Assembly (NCBI GenBank): GCA_003971905.1
Contig: RSEE01000025.1
Coordinates: 248,001 to 312,000, forward strand
DNA from: Moniliella sp. 'wahieum'
Taxonomy: Eukaryota > Basidiomycota > Moniliellomycetes > Moniliellales > Moniliellaceae
Reading direction: 5' to 3'
Length of the DNA stretch: 64,000 nucleotides
Part shown: piece after piece, positions 44,409 through 56,335 of the stretch
How the letters are laid out: every line of letters starts with the position of its first letter
How positions within the stretch are numbered: position 1 is the first letter of the stretch
Notes under the pieces: model-generated
The model's database searches: none
What the model was told of the DNA's origin: nothing
What the model saw: the letters and a program-made list of their open reading frames with translations, nothing else
Position numbers and translations under genes: made by a program

Positions 44409-47400
44409 TCAAGACGATATCAGGGGAGGTGCAGCTGAGGGTATGTGGTCTGAGAAAGGTAGGGACGTGCAGTGGACATCAGCCGGGGTACTAGTTGACA
44501 GGTAGGAACAGACAAGGGTGATTTTCGGCCAGATACAGGAGAGGCAAAATCCATGAAGCGATCCCTCATAGTAGGTGAAATGAGGGATGATAGAATCGAA
44601 AGTATACTTGCACGGCTCGTCGTTTCCGAATGTCTCTTGTAGCGGTGGGCCTTCAGTTGGGTTTTGGCCAATCAGCTCGTCGATGATCACGTCCAGAAGG
44701 GTATACAGGAGATGTTTGTTGAGCCGCTGGTTTTGCACCATGGCAAACAGGCAACGCACACCGCGTCGAGCGTTTTGACGGCCGATCATATTGGCCGCCA
44801 TCTCTGGTCAAGCGGCAGAAAAATCAGGCCCAGATCAGTTAGGAGTGACGCGGCACACAGAAAGACAAGAAAACGTACCAGGGATCAGGGTTGAGAGTTG
44901 TTCGTTGGCACGCTCGCGTGTCTCTGCCTTTTGTACCGGAGGCGTTGCTCTCCTCCTTTACGCCGCTCTCCGCCCGGCCAGAGCGACTGAGCGCCAGAGA
45001 GATGTATCGATTCAAGGCCGCTACCGACGTCCAACTAGTCAGGGTATCGGACACACGGCGTTGAATCGTTCCGGCGAGCAGCTGCTGCAAAACAATCACA
45101 ACGGCTTGGCGTCGGAGCCAGTTGTCGGCCGACTGTAGTTCGAAAATCTCGATAAACAGATCCGAAATGGAGACGAGCGTCGCATTCGTCGTCTGCGCCT
45201 CTTGTACTTGAGCATCGGATCGTTTGCCCAAAGAGGCCCAGCTCGGGCCCAAAGGGACAGGCGCCCAGACGCTCAGCGGACTTTCCATAGACAATTGCTG
45301 CAGCACCGCATCAAACATGGATGCTGGATTGATCAGATCGTCCAAGCCTTCAGCCACACCCGTGGCACCCTTCACGAATGTATCGAGCAGACTACGACTT
45401 GTCGAGGGTCCCGCCACCGGTCCGCCGGGGTAGGTGCCCCCCTGCGCAAAAAGGCATACACCTCAGATGAAGCGCATGCCGCATCGTTGGCGACGAGCAG
45501 TTGGAGGTAGCGCTCGAGCGCAGCCCGGCGCTGGTCCAAGAACATGGGTGAGGTCATCGGCACTAAACGCCGACCAGGAAGCTCAGACTCGAGTGCACGC
45601 ACACCCGGAATCACATCCTTCAGGGCTTGATGCAACGCCCAAAACTCCGAGTAGCGTCGTTGCACAATCCACCCTGAGGCCAACTGTGGCTCTCGCCCTC
45701 CTACTCCAGGGTGAAGGAGATGGACTTCAATCAAATAGTGGGCATACTCGCGCCCGTCTGCGTCGCGCTTCAGCTGGTACGCCTGGATTAGCACCCGCAC
45801 CAAACCCGGAACCAAGTGGTCTGGATACACCGAGGTACGATGCTCTTCGGCCTGTCGTCGCTGCACCGACACTGTGGCAAGCTCACGGGCAACGGCTCGT
45901 TGAGACTTTTGGATTACCCGCACTTGCTCTGTGCTCGCGCCAGTTTGCTCAGCATTGCGAAGCAAATTGCCCAACAATTCTTCCTCCTTTTTCAACCGCT
46001 CGCCCGCTCTCCCAATTGGCGAAGGGAAGTGAACTCGGCCTTGGGGGCAATTTGAGCCTTTTGCACCGCCGCGTCTTGCAGCTCGGGCATGATGGGTCGA
46101 CCCGCTTCGTCACGACGTTCAACTGATTTTTGCTGCGTCCGTGAAGGTTCTGGATGCTCGGTGAGGATAAGAGACTGCAGAGCGCGGTCTGAATGGCATC
46201 CATCCGTTCAATCCATCGGCCCCCCTAGGCTCAGGGCTCGGGATAGGGTGCAGGGGATCTGTTTCGCCAAAAAGATTGTCGGAAAAGAGAGGCGAGCGAC
46301 CATCGTTCCCTCGAGTCTGAATGGCAGTCAGGTAGTCCAAGTTGGTCTTACGGGCGGCGCTTGACTGTTGCCGCCAGTCTGACCAAAGAGCGCATCTTCG
46401 TCATCTTGACCAAATAGCTCGGCATGCGCCTTTTGGTCCACGGGCCGCACGCGCACCACTTTCGCATCATCCTGGCGAACGCCCTCGACCAATTGATACG
46501 GTTTGGCGGGGGCAGCGCATTGAGGGTGCGCGCCCATTCTTGCCGTGCTTGGTGGTAGAGCTCGGAGTGGGAGAAAGGCGGCCAGTCCCTTCTTTCATGC
46601 TGTGTAGACTTGGTTCTGGGCCCGCATAACAGCATGCCGCGTCCGGCGTACGTCGGTCGATGTGATTCGGCTGCGACTCTCAGGATCCTGGGCATTGCGA
46701 AGGAAGGTTTGAATCGCCTCCCGTTCACGCGCATGGATCGGGACTGCAGGGGAGGAGAGGTATTCATCCAAAAACAGCTGCAGATCGTCCCGCAGTGTTT
46801 GCACCGTCTCTGCGTCGACTCCAGGAACAGGCTCAGGGAAAGCCAACCCAATATCCATATCATCGTCTTTGTCCAGATCCGTATCAACGGTTTCGAGTGG
46901 ATCCTTAAATGTGTTGACCACCAACCAGAACTGGAGAGCGGGGGACTTGTCCCTCCGCTCCTCAAACTCCATAAAGTATGACAGAGCAGCCGAGTTGTGC
47001 AGCACCACATCAAACCCAAATGGCGGAAGAATCGGTTGGGACTGCGAAGGGGACGGCAGATGGCCTCCAAGATCGGCAATGCGTTGATCCGCCTTGTTTA
47101 TCGCTTGTTGGATCTTGCGCGCTGACACGCGCGCCAAGCGCACCTCAGTACCTGAAGAGGCGCCATGACGCGATTCGATAAAACGATTTACTTTGCGTTG
47201 CCGGGTCTCGAGGTCGTTCCGCAATTGCCGCACTTCGACGATCGATTGCTTCCTACCAATCGTTTCCAACAGCGCATCATACCGCCCCATATTGCCCGTC
47301 TTCCGGGGGCTGGGGCAGCAGGACAGGCGGAGGTGGAGGGTCGTCAACATGCTGATCGAGAAACTCTCGCAGCCGCTCGATCATATGTTGTTCCTGCAGT

Positions 47401-48547
47401 GCGTCCCCAGCACGGCGACTGAGCTGCTGGTTGACAAAGTCCGGGTCGGAAAGCATGTCAAGCAACGGCTGGGTCACGGTACCTGTTAGAATATCACGAA
47501 GGCTCACAGCGAGCACCGACAGCTGTAGTCTCGCTCTGGAAGGAGCGCCTTCAGCACCCGTCCACTAGCCTTGAGAGGTACCGCATCTCGCTAGGTCGAC
47601 TGGCAACACTGGCCAGCGTAGACACCGCGGGATGTAGCCGACCAGAGCGGTACGCCTTGGCAAGAAAAAGGTCGTCTTGCCCTGTTTGCGTCAAGCCATC
47701 GAGCGTCACGTCGCCGTCGCCGCCATGGAGTGTAATCTCGGCCTTGCGAAACTGAGCCACGTGTTCGGTCAGCACGGGGAGGAGCTTGGTGGTAAGTAGC
47801 CGCTCAAGGTCCATCCGCTGCAGGCGCGCACACGCCTGGTCGATCACCATGTACAAGCTGTCCTCCACCGCGTGGGGGAATGCGCCGGGCGAGGCGAATT
47901 CGGTTTCGTCCTGTTCGGGAGGCAGGAGCCGGGCGTGCCAGGAACGGACAAAGTCACGCATGATATAGGCGATCAGTTGGCGCACGCCGGGACGAAGCGG
48001 GTATGGCACACTGCGCAGGCTCGCCTCGGCCTCTTGCGCATCGGATGTGGGCGCCTGGGAGGCAACGTATGCGTCGAGGCCATCTGGAGTAGCAAGGTGC
48101 AGAGGGCGTACGGGAGGCAGGGAGCGGGGACCGAGGTTGCCGTAGCGCTGCTCGAGAAGAGCGAGGAGGATGGGAAGGGCCAGTACTGCGGCCAACGCGC
48201 CCACCAGCGTCGAAAGAGGTAGCGCCAGCAGTACCCACGCAGGCCAGGGGACGTGCAGGACGAGGCGCTGACAACAACCAAGCCAACCAATTGGGGAGCG
48301 CTGAGCGGAAGGGGCGGGGCGGAGGCGGAGAGCGGGCAGTGGACACGGCGATGGCGGCGGCGGCGGTCCAGAGGGGGGTGGAGGCGTGGACAGCACGCTG
48401 CCCATTGCAGAGACGTGCATGGGAGCGGCCAGGGCGCCGGCCAGAGTCGGAGGGTGTGCGGGCAAGAAAGCACATGCGCCTCAGGAGGCCTGCACTCCCC
48501 TCTCGCGCCCGGCTGAGGTAATAAACCAGGGCCGCCGGGGCGAGCAA
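44409..48547 (-). CDS. MDM1: Mdm1/SNX13-type sorting nexin (PXA-RGS-PX-nexin_C)
   Basis: ER-anchored tether family acting at ER-vacuole and lipid-droplet contacts. The N-terminus has a hydrophobic start (MLAPAALVYYL) and a second membrane stretch WVLLALPLSTLVGALAAVLA, then LPILLALL. The PXA domain includes VRQLIAYIMRDFVRSWHARL and HAVEDSLYMVIDQACARLQR. An RGS-like part follows: DVVLHNSAALSYFMEFEERR, LQFWLVVNTFKDP, LQLFLDEYLSSPAVPIHARE. A coiled helix (LLRNAEQTGASTEQVRVIQK) leads to the PX domain: YAHYLIEVHLL, GWIVQRRYSEFWALHQAL, LPGRRLVPM, RRAALERYLQLLV. The nexin C-terminal domain reads FIEIFELQSADNWLRRQAVV and LLYTLLDVIIDELIGQNPTE. The PX phosphoinositide Arg-Arg-Tyr motif (QRRYSEF) is present. 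At least six frame breaks; start and final exon are uncertain. Confidence 0.85.
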
Positions 48548-49549
48548 TGGCTGTAAACATTCGCCACTCCGCCCTGCGTCCTCTGCGTGGCGTGCCAGCC
48601 GTGCCGCGTCTCAGGCGGGGGCCATCGCTGGCGCAGGCTCTCACCACGAGGTGCGCCACGCGAACCGCGGCAATCCCACTGGGCGCGTTACCGTTCTTGC
48701 CCTTTCTCCGCCCACTTCGTCCCCATCAGGTGCCTAGATTGCTGGCGCTGCCAAGGGTGGAACGTTCAACTGGCCCTGCGGGGGGCGGCAGTTATACCAC
48801 GTCTCCTCCGTCTCCAGTAAGCAACATGCCCCCCCCAGTTGTCGCCCGACTGGGGTGGGTTGGATCGGACGCGGGCTGCAACCTGGCCCACGCTCTGCCA
48901 GTCTCGGCCGAAAGGTAACGCTGCAGGAAAAGAAGCAGCTACTAGTGTCTGGCAGGAGCCTAGGAACGGCGACGGATGCGGAATGTTTTGTCAGGTTGTC
49001 AACATGTCGGGTGAATGACGTGGGGCCCATCCAACGTGCTACACACCCTGCCCTTGGCTCCCTCCTCTAAACTGGAGGAGAGGATCCAAAATGCTATGGT
49101 CACACCGTGCCGCCATGCTATATTAGCTGTACGCACACGCTAATAGCAACAACAGGCAGCCGAACGGTACAGGATGCGCATATGCACTAAGAAGGGGGGG
49201 GGCTGCTGAAAGACCCTCCTAGTATTGACAGACAGAACCAGGGCCGAGACCGAGAGGCCGAGAGAGACAGAGAGGCAGAGAAAACGAACGCGAGAGACAT
49301 CCCACCAGAGAGACAGTTGGAAGGTTTGACAAAAAAACTGTCATGATCGTAGGGACAGAGGGCAGGGGGGATGAGGAACACACAGCAGGCAGAGTCAGTC
49401 AATGACACAAAGCGTGACAACGAATGGAAATATGATGCCCGACGACACAGGACACCGACGCAGGACACCGACGCAGGACACCGACGCAGGACACCGACGC
49501 AGGACACCGAGGGTGGAGTCGCAAACAACCCGCTGGCTGCCCGTCTCGG
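48548..49549. other. Intergenic region between MDM1 and the Atf1-like gene
   Basis: About 1 kb with no supported gene. It contains a purine-rich stretch near 49240-49330 and the 13-bp tandem repeat at 49450-49511. Confidence 0.4.
49450..49511 (+). repeat. 13-bp perfect tandem repeat
   Basis: Four perfect GGACACCGACGCA units plus a partial fifth. It lies about 40 bp beyond the stop of the Atf1-like gene, so probably in its 3'-UTR. Confidence 0.9.
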
Positions 49550-51586
49550 TTACTGCACATCAATCTTTTTCCCATTTATCGGCGCAATCGGCTGCCTAAA
49601 CCCGTTTGACGGGGGAGGCGGCGGCATTTGACCATACGCATACTCTGCCGCCGTCTCAGGATGAGAGGGCAGTGTGCGCGGGGCAAAGGTAGGCCGTGCC
49701 ATTTGCGCGAGGTAGGTCTGCCCGGGCGAAGGAACCGAGGTGGAGGCAGTTCCGGAGGCGGAGACGGGCGGGGAGGGAGGGGTGCGGCGGGGGCCGCGGG
49801 CATGCTCGACGGCGGCTGGGATGCTTGGTGGCTCGTGTGGGGCAGCTGTGCGCGCAAATACGCACTCTCCTGCTGCAACACCTCCACTGTCGATTTCAGC
49901 ATCCCGTTTTCCTGTCGCAAGGCCTCGACCGTTTGCTGCAGGGATTGCAGCCAGGCCTTCTTACGCTGCCGGCACTTGAGGGCCGCCTGACGGTTGCGCT
50001 CCAAAAAGTTCTTGCGCTTGTCTTCCTCCGTATTGCCGCCGTGAGGCCCAATCGAAGCTTCCTCGTCGCTCTCCTCTTCGGGCGAGTGCTTGATTTGGCG
50101 TGCCCGCTTGGGTTCTCCACGCGCCTTTTTGCCGCGCCCAATGGACCGGCTTTTGCCCGTGCCCGCTACGGAGGGGGTGGTCTCTTCTGCTGCGTTGTCC
50201 GAAATTTTGCGCTTAGCCCCAGACTGTGCACTGGTCGCCCCCTCGGCACTTTCCTCTTTTATCGGCGGGTGTGGAATGGACTGGAGAGCCTGCGCAGCTG
50301 CCTGGGCGGCAGCCGTGTGACCCTCGCGCTTTGTTAGTTCATGGTGGGCTCGGCTTAGCATGTACAGTCCCGAAGCCGCCGAACGAGCAATGTTGGTACG
50401 GGCGGTGTTGATCCACGCACCATGGGCTGCGAAGGCGAGCCATTCCTGGGCTGTGCAGCACGGTCGTCGTTCCGTCAGCAGCGACCTGGGGGACGACCGA
50501 GTTGCGCAGCCGCGAGCCAGGACGGTCGCTTGTCGCTGAAGCGTTCACACCACGGCCGGAAAAGTAATCGGCCGATCCCTCCGTCGTTGCCAAAGGCGCT
50601 CCGGTTTGGTGGCTGGCGGTACGCTTCGGGGTGCTGGCTTGGGTCAACGCGTTGATCGTGTTGGGCGTCAATGTTGCTGGTGCACCAGCCTGGGAAGGAG
50701 GGGCACTAATGGCGAGCGTACCCGACGCGGCGACGGTGCCAGAGGAACTATTGGAGGCGTTATTGGAAGAGGCCATAAGGAAAGCGGCATTGTTGGCACT
50801 GGTGAGAGGCCCGTTCATCCCTGATCCAAGTGGCGTAAGACCGGTCTTGAAGTTGGGCATGTCTGGGGTCAAGCCCGTGCGAAACGCCGACACGTCAAAC
50901 CCTTGCTGGGAGGCTGATGGAGCGCCGAGCATGGCGGGACTCAGCGGGCCATCACGGAGCGAGGTGACCCAATTGAATGGGTGGCTTCCGTCCGACGGAG
51001 AGGTGAGGGCGACGATGCCTGGCAACGCCTTGGGTGCACTGGCACTAGCAGAGGTAGTAGCGGCTGTGCTAGCACTGCCGCCACCTGTTCCTGACCCAAC
51101 ACTGGACACAGAGCCCGAATTAACGCCATGGCTGCGGACCGGTGTACTGGGTCGACCTTCGGCCGAGACGGAGGCATGGGAAGGCAGGCGTTGCTGTGAC
51201 TGAAACGGTGATTCAAGGCCAGTCGACTGGTTGGCAGCCTGTGCATCTCGGGTAAATTGTTTGCCTGTGGGTTTCTCAGGCGAGGGTTTGCTAGTGTCTG
51301 CACAGGCCTTGGAGGTGCGGGCGATGGCTGTGGAGGGGGAAGTAGGGTCAGAACGACAGTGAGCTTTGGGAGCAATGGTGGAGCTCGGGGACTCTTTGGA
51401 CTTGGGCTTGGCAGGAGGCGAGGGGCTGGAAGGAGTGGGGTGCGAGCGGACAGACGGTGACCGGAAGGAGACTTCAAAAGGATTGGGTTCGAGCTGAAGG
51501 CGAGAGGCGCGTGGAGCTCCGTTGGAGGCTGGCAGTGGTGAGGGGGAGTGGGAGCGGGACGGCGAGGAAGAGGAAGAGGCAGACAT
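49550..51586 (-). CDS. ATF1: bZIP transcription factor, Atf1/Aft1 class
   Basis: Stress-activated CRE-binding regulator, in other fungi a target of the Hog1/Sty1 MAP kinase. It starts MSASSSSSPSRSHSPSPLPA. LEPNPFEVSF matches the Aft1 N-terminal (OSA) block. HPFNWVTSLRDGPLSPAMLG and FRTGLTPDMPNFKTGLTPLG match the HRA/HRR recombination-hotspot domains of Atf1. The bZIP is EEDKRKNFLERNRQAALKCR, then QRKKAWLQSLQQTVEALRQE and a leucine zipper to about LPHTSHQ, with the basic-region N-x-x-A-A-x-x-C-R signature intact. A probable C-terminus is PINGKKIDVQ, stopping at 49550. Many SP/TP sites fit MAPK phosphorylation. Frame breaks lie near 50400-50440 and in the last 150 nt. Confidence 0.88.
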
Positions 51587-52476
51587 AGAAAGAAGACCGG
51601 AACAAGAGGTGGTGGTGAAAGGGAGGGATAAGGTCAGTCGGAAGGCCACATTGGGCACTTTGGGGCGTAGGACGTACCCATGTTGGGTCGGAGCAGCGCG
51701 CTCGTGTGCGCGCAGGATACAACGCGGATGAACGGATAAAGTCGCGCGTGACAAAATCCACGGTGTTGAGTTCTCCGTTCACACCTTCTCACTCTCGCGT
51801 CCCACGCTCACGGCAGCCAATGACGACAGTCGATCCTCCGGGGCAGGCCTCACGCTCAGAATGGACCGTGGACCGTGGACGGTGCGGGTGGGCTGCCCGC
51901 AACGGCTGCAGAGGTGGTGATTCGACAGGTGGGGGCCGTGGGGGGCGCCCTGGAGTTTGGCCACACTGGCTGCCCTTTTTCGCAGCTGCACCATGTCACA
52001 TGTCACCGGCCTGGTACCGATGATCGATGACGTGGGGATGACGTTATGCAGCAGAGCTGTCACACTGACGCCTTGCTGGCGCCACGCAGCTCCTGCTGGA
52101 TCTGGTGCGGCGGACTCTTGCGGACCGTCTGCGCCCGTGCGAGCCAGCCAGCTCTGCGCCCCACAGCAGCACGTCGATGACAGCGTCCTTGTAGCCCCCG
52201 GGCCGCAACGGAGGCGAATGGGCTTTGCTGCAGCCGAGCCCATCCCGACAGGCACCACCCCCGGCAAGATGGACGCCAGACGCAGGCGTCCAGGAACTGC
52301 ACCAGCACTCCGCTTGCGCTTGAATATTGACCTTTGGCGGTTTTGCCTTTTCTGCCTATGGGTGTACTGTGGCACTTGCCGCGCAGGGCAATGCAATGGA
52401 TGCAATGCAATAATGCAACCCCCCAAACTCGAATGCAAACAGACATCCAGGACCTCTGTGTCCCCCGCTGTTCCTT
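51587..52476. promoter_or_regulatory. Upstream region of the Atf1-like gene
   Basis: About 890 bp between the bZIP start and the 3' end of the aminotransferase gene. Two TGACGT half-CREs lie at 52028-52033 and 52039-52044, in the same orientation and 11 bp apart, about 445 bp upstream of the bZIP ATG. No gene is supported. Confidence 0.4.
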
Positions 52477-53781
52477 CTACAACTTGGCCTGCACTTGCCC
52501 AGCGCAGGTGCCAGCCGTCTCCCCCGCCGCAGCAACCGCACGCTGGGCTGGCCCCCAGCCCGCCTCGGCCAAGGCGCCATCGAGCGCAGCCAACAACCGC
52601 GCCGTGTCGCCGCGCGCCGCGTCAGTCACCGACACGCCCATGTGGCCCAGCCGGAAGTACTCAGCCTTGCATGCCTTGTGCAGCCCTGTGCCGGCCACCA
52701 CGCCCCGCTTGCCCAGCGCAGCCAGCACCTTCGGGCCTTCCACCCCTGCGGGAAGCGGACAGCGGTCATGCCGTGTGCACCGTCCTCCAGACCATTGCCC
52801 GCGGCGAGTTGGGCCAAACCCAGGCTGGCAATGTGGGTCTTGATCTGTTCTGACACCCAGGCGTGGGCTGCGATACGCGTGGCAATCGTCTGAGCAACCG
52901 TAGGCGCGGGGACGAGCATGTCAGTGAGAGATTGGTGCAGAGCATAGATCAAGTTGGTGGCGGAGTGGCAAAGTACGCTGGCTTGCCGGCACGGTAGGCG
53001 CGCATGATGGGCAACCAGCGTTGCCAATCGGCAAAATAGGTCCGGGGCGCTTGGCCTTGGGCCCGCTTGGCCGCAGCATGCCGCACCGCGCGCGGGGAGA
53101 GGGCAAGCAGCATCAGCCCCGGCGGGCAACCAATCCCTTTTTGGCTTGCGGTCAGGACAGCATCAAAGCCCCACGCACCCATCTCAATCTGCTCCGAGCC
53201 TACACTGCACACTCCGTCCAAAACCAGCAGGGCATCGGGGGCATGAGTCCGAACCACCCTCGCAATTCCCTCCGCGTCGCTCAGTACACCCGTCGAAGTG
53301 TCGACATGAGTTACCAAGACGGCGGTGTAGGCACGAGCTTTGAGCGCCTCGCGGACAGCCGACAGAGTGTGTTTTTGCCCACTGGCGCCTCGATCACGTC
53401 GGGGAAGACACCGTAGGCCCGCAAGCAGTCGGCAAATGCGTCGCCAAAGTAGCCAGTCGACAGGACAAGGACCGAGTCGCCCGGGTGGACCAAGTTGGAC
53501 GCAATGTGGTCCCAACCCAGTGTGCCAGAGCCAGCGGTGATGATCGCCTCGGCGTCCTGGGGCGCACGCAGAAGCGTAAGGAAGTGGCCAAGTGCTTCAC
53601 CAAAGACCTTGACAAAAGGAGGGCTAGTGTGCGCCACCGACGGGTGCGCATTGGCGTACAGCACTGCATCCGTCACCTCGACGGGGCCCGGGATGGCGAG
53701 AAGAGAATGAGCATCCTGCTTGAACGCGACGGGTGTGCCGGCGGGCAGGGGCACAGTGGGACGGGAAGCAGGGTTCGACAT
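52477..53781 (-). CDS. AGX1: Alanine-glyoxylate / serine-pyruvate aminotransferase with PTS1-like end
   Basis: Class-V PLP aminotransferase that converts glyoxylate and alanine to glycine and pyruvate. It starts MSNPASRPTVPLPAGTPVAF, then HSLLAIPGPVEVTDAVL and HTSPPFVKVFGEAL. The cofactor phosphate loop is AIITAGSGTLGWDHIASNLV. GDSVLVLSTGYFGDAFADCL, VLVTHVDTSTGVLSDAEGIA and DALLVLDGVCSVGSEQIEMG follow. The Schiff-base Lys is in LTASQKGIGCPPGL. The C-terminal domain has EGPKVLAALGKRGVVAGTGL and FRLGHMGVSVTD. The last three residues are Ala-Lys-Leu, a PTS1-type peroxisomal signal. Frame breaks near 53390, 52955 and 52740. Family certain; the peroxisomal site is an inference from the tripeptide. 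Confidence 0.9.
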
Positions 53782-54841
53782 GGCGAGACGGGCAGGTATG
53801 TGTGGCAATGGGATCAGAAAGCGCGGAAGCTGAGGTGGAAGCGGGGCGAAAATACTGGTGGCGGAGAAGTGAGTAGGGAGTGCGCTTCAAGCAAACTTCA
53901 TCCAAGCTCCTGGCTTGCTGTGTGCCTCAGACGTTTGGTTCAACACTCGGAGATGTCGCCTCTCTCCAGCTGTGGGCAGCGCCGAGCGAAGGTCGAACAA
54001 AGAAGCATTTAAAGTGGGGCGGCATTAAGCACACTGCCCGTGTACGGCCTCGGACTAACTGTGCCGAGTCCTGGTCTGTACTCGCACGCACCCAGTGCTG
54101 AAGTACTGAGTGGACTGGTTGAACACTGAACAGTTTGATTAAGGTAGCTTGTGCTTCAGCTTCATTGAAGCCCGAGGGTACCCGGCCCCCGTACCGAAGG
54201 CGGGGATCAGGCGCGTATAGCGCAAAGCAGAGCTCAGCCCAGGCCCAGTCCTGGCCCAGGTACTCAGTGCTCAGTCTGAGTGCTTAGTAAGCCTTCACAA
54301 GATGATGTCGTGGAAGGCAGCCATGGCGATGGAACATCACACTTGCATCGCGTGACATATGATGACGGATTACCAGCACTCTATCGCTCCTGCACGCGTC
54401 TCTCCATCACGTGATGTGTGCCAAGGCCTGACGCCTGTGCATCACAGTTATCAGCCACATACACCTAACGGCCTACTCATCACTATTTGCCCCCCCTGCG
54501 GGCCTCCGCTCCCCCCGCGCATCCGCCAACTACAGCTTCTTTGCCCGCGTAGCCATATTATGCCGTCGGACGTCGGAGAGGATTACCTTGCATTCGAATT
54601 GCACGCCACTCGTTCCGGCTTGCCATCCACAAAGGAAGCATAATGGAAGGCGCACAATGTGCATCCATATAGCGAGATAGAGGCCTGGCCTGTCCATCTG
54701 TCCATCCGTAAGAAAATGAAGTAGTTGCGCACAAACTCGAAGCGCAAGAGAGGTAGTGAGCTGTGAGATAAAGTGGGGCTTAAAGGCGATCAGTCCGCAC
54801 AACGCCCCGTGAAGAGCAGAAGGGCAAGTGAACCGCCACAG
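53782..54841. other. Intergenic region
   Basis: About 1.06 kb upstream of the aminotransferase gene and downstream of ATG18. No gene, RNA or clear repeat is recognised. Confidence 0.4.
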
Positions 54842-56335
54842 TTACCGCTCCTCAGCATCGTCATTGTAATCCAGCAACGAGTACTGCTTCATCAGCAACA
54901 CTCTCCCCCGTGTTCCAGGTCAATGGAGTAAGTGTAAATGCAGCCCTCCGAGGTGACCACCATGACCGTTGGCGTGGCCGACGAGATGGCAACAATGCTG
55001 CTGACCCGGGGGTGGGTAACTTGAGGTGGGCAAAGTCGCGTTGCACCTCCCACATATCGGAAAACGAGTGGGGCAGCAGTCCACCCACGCTGCCCGCTAC
55101 ATTCCGGCCCAACGCACGCGACTGGCGTTTGACCAGCCCCTTGAACCCACCTCCATTCCCCCGGTTGGCCAGGGAGGTAGGGTCCTCCATGCCGTTCCCA
55201 GCCTCTGACTCATCCTCGAGCGAGGCCGCAGGACTGTTGGTCCCATTGCCATTCGGACTCAACGTGCCAGCGCTACCGGCCGCGGCAGACAAAGCGGCAT
55301 GCCGAGCGGCGACAACGGTGCCCAACTTGGCAGTCTGACGACCGTCGGGCTCGCCATAGGTGGGCGCCAAACGGAAAATGTGGACAGTCTCTGTATCGGA
55401 AGAGCAGGACAGTAAAGTCGATGTTGCGTTGAACGAAAGTGAGTAGATCCGGGCCGGGTAGGAGCCGCGTCGGAACTGCCACAACTTGGTCGCGGATGGG
55501 ATGCTAAAGACACGAATGATCGTTCCCTTTCACTGGCGGTCGCAAGCAGGGTCCCATTCGCGTTGAGGGCCAAGGCAGCAATAGGAGCTTTGTGCGCTGG
55601 ATAACATTGATCATTGACAGGTTGAGTAGATCAAAGATCATAATGTCTCCGGGCATGTTGTAGCCGCCCTGCCGCTGCTGCTCCGGCGCGCTCTGCGATG
55701 ATCCGGGAAGCGGCGACGTGGGGCTAGGTACAGGGGAGGGAAAAAACAAGGTTGTAGCAAGGATTGGAGCTCGCTGACAAGGCGCAGATCGCTGGAGGGG
55801 AAAAGAGGGCAAGCATGGGATCGTTAGCAATAATTTGGGACTAGGAGGTGGAGCGCAGCAACGCACCTTGAGGATTGGGGTCGTCTCAATTGTATGGAGC
55901 AACTTCATGTTACTAATGTCATAAATATAGATCTCCTCTCAGGAGTACGACGAGCCGTTTGCGATTGAGCTTGACACCGAGAACCGTGCTGGGAAAGAGC
56001 AGTTCGCAGATCGTAGATTGGCGGTTCGAGTTGACCACTTGCACCTTTCGTGGAGACGCAACTCCTTGTCGTCCGGTCGCACCGGCTGCAGGAGCAGCGC
56101 CGGGGGAAGGTTGCTCGCCGGTGCCGACGAGGGCGACCAGGGAGGTGCAAAACAGCATCTCGACAATGCCCGTTGGCCCGACATTCTTGCTGAACACGCG
56201 CCCATGGGGCTCAGTGTTCCAGATGGAATAGCCCTTGCGGGTTCCGACAGAAAGGCAGCTTGCATCCTGGTTAAACGACACGGAGAGGAGCGAGGAGGAG
56301 GACTTGTGCGTCCCGGCGCCCAGCAGACGTGACAT
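54842..56335 (-). CDS. ATG18: Autophagy-related PROPPIN Atg18
   Basis: WD-repeat beta-propeller that binds PI3P and PI(3,5)P2, acting in autophagosome formation and vacuole shape. It starts [20 protein letters not shown], then [20 protein letters not shown]. Blade motifs follow: [28 protein letters not shown]-type strands, [53 protein letters not shown] and [20 protein letters not shown]. The lipid-binding FRRG motif is intact in [20 protein letters not shown] long loop (Gly/Asn/Ser-rich, then [20 protein letters not shown]) corresponds to the membrane-inserting 6CD loop region. The protein ends [11 protein letters not shown]. Introns or indels lie near 55600-55900. Frame breaks occur near 55500, 55600 and 54990. 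Confidence 0.9.

Noticed and set aside
49450-49511. Regular repeats considered as a CRISPR array
   Set aside because: Units are 13 bp, contiguous and without spacers; this is a minisatellite in a eukaryote.
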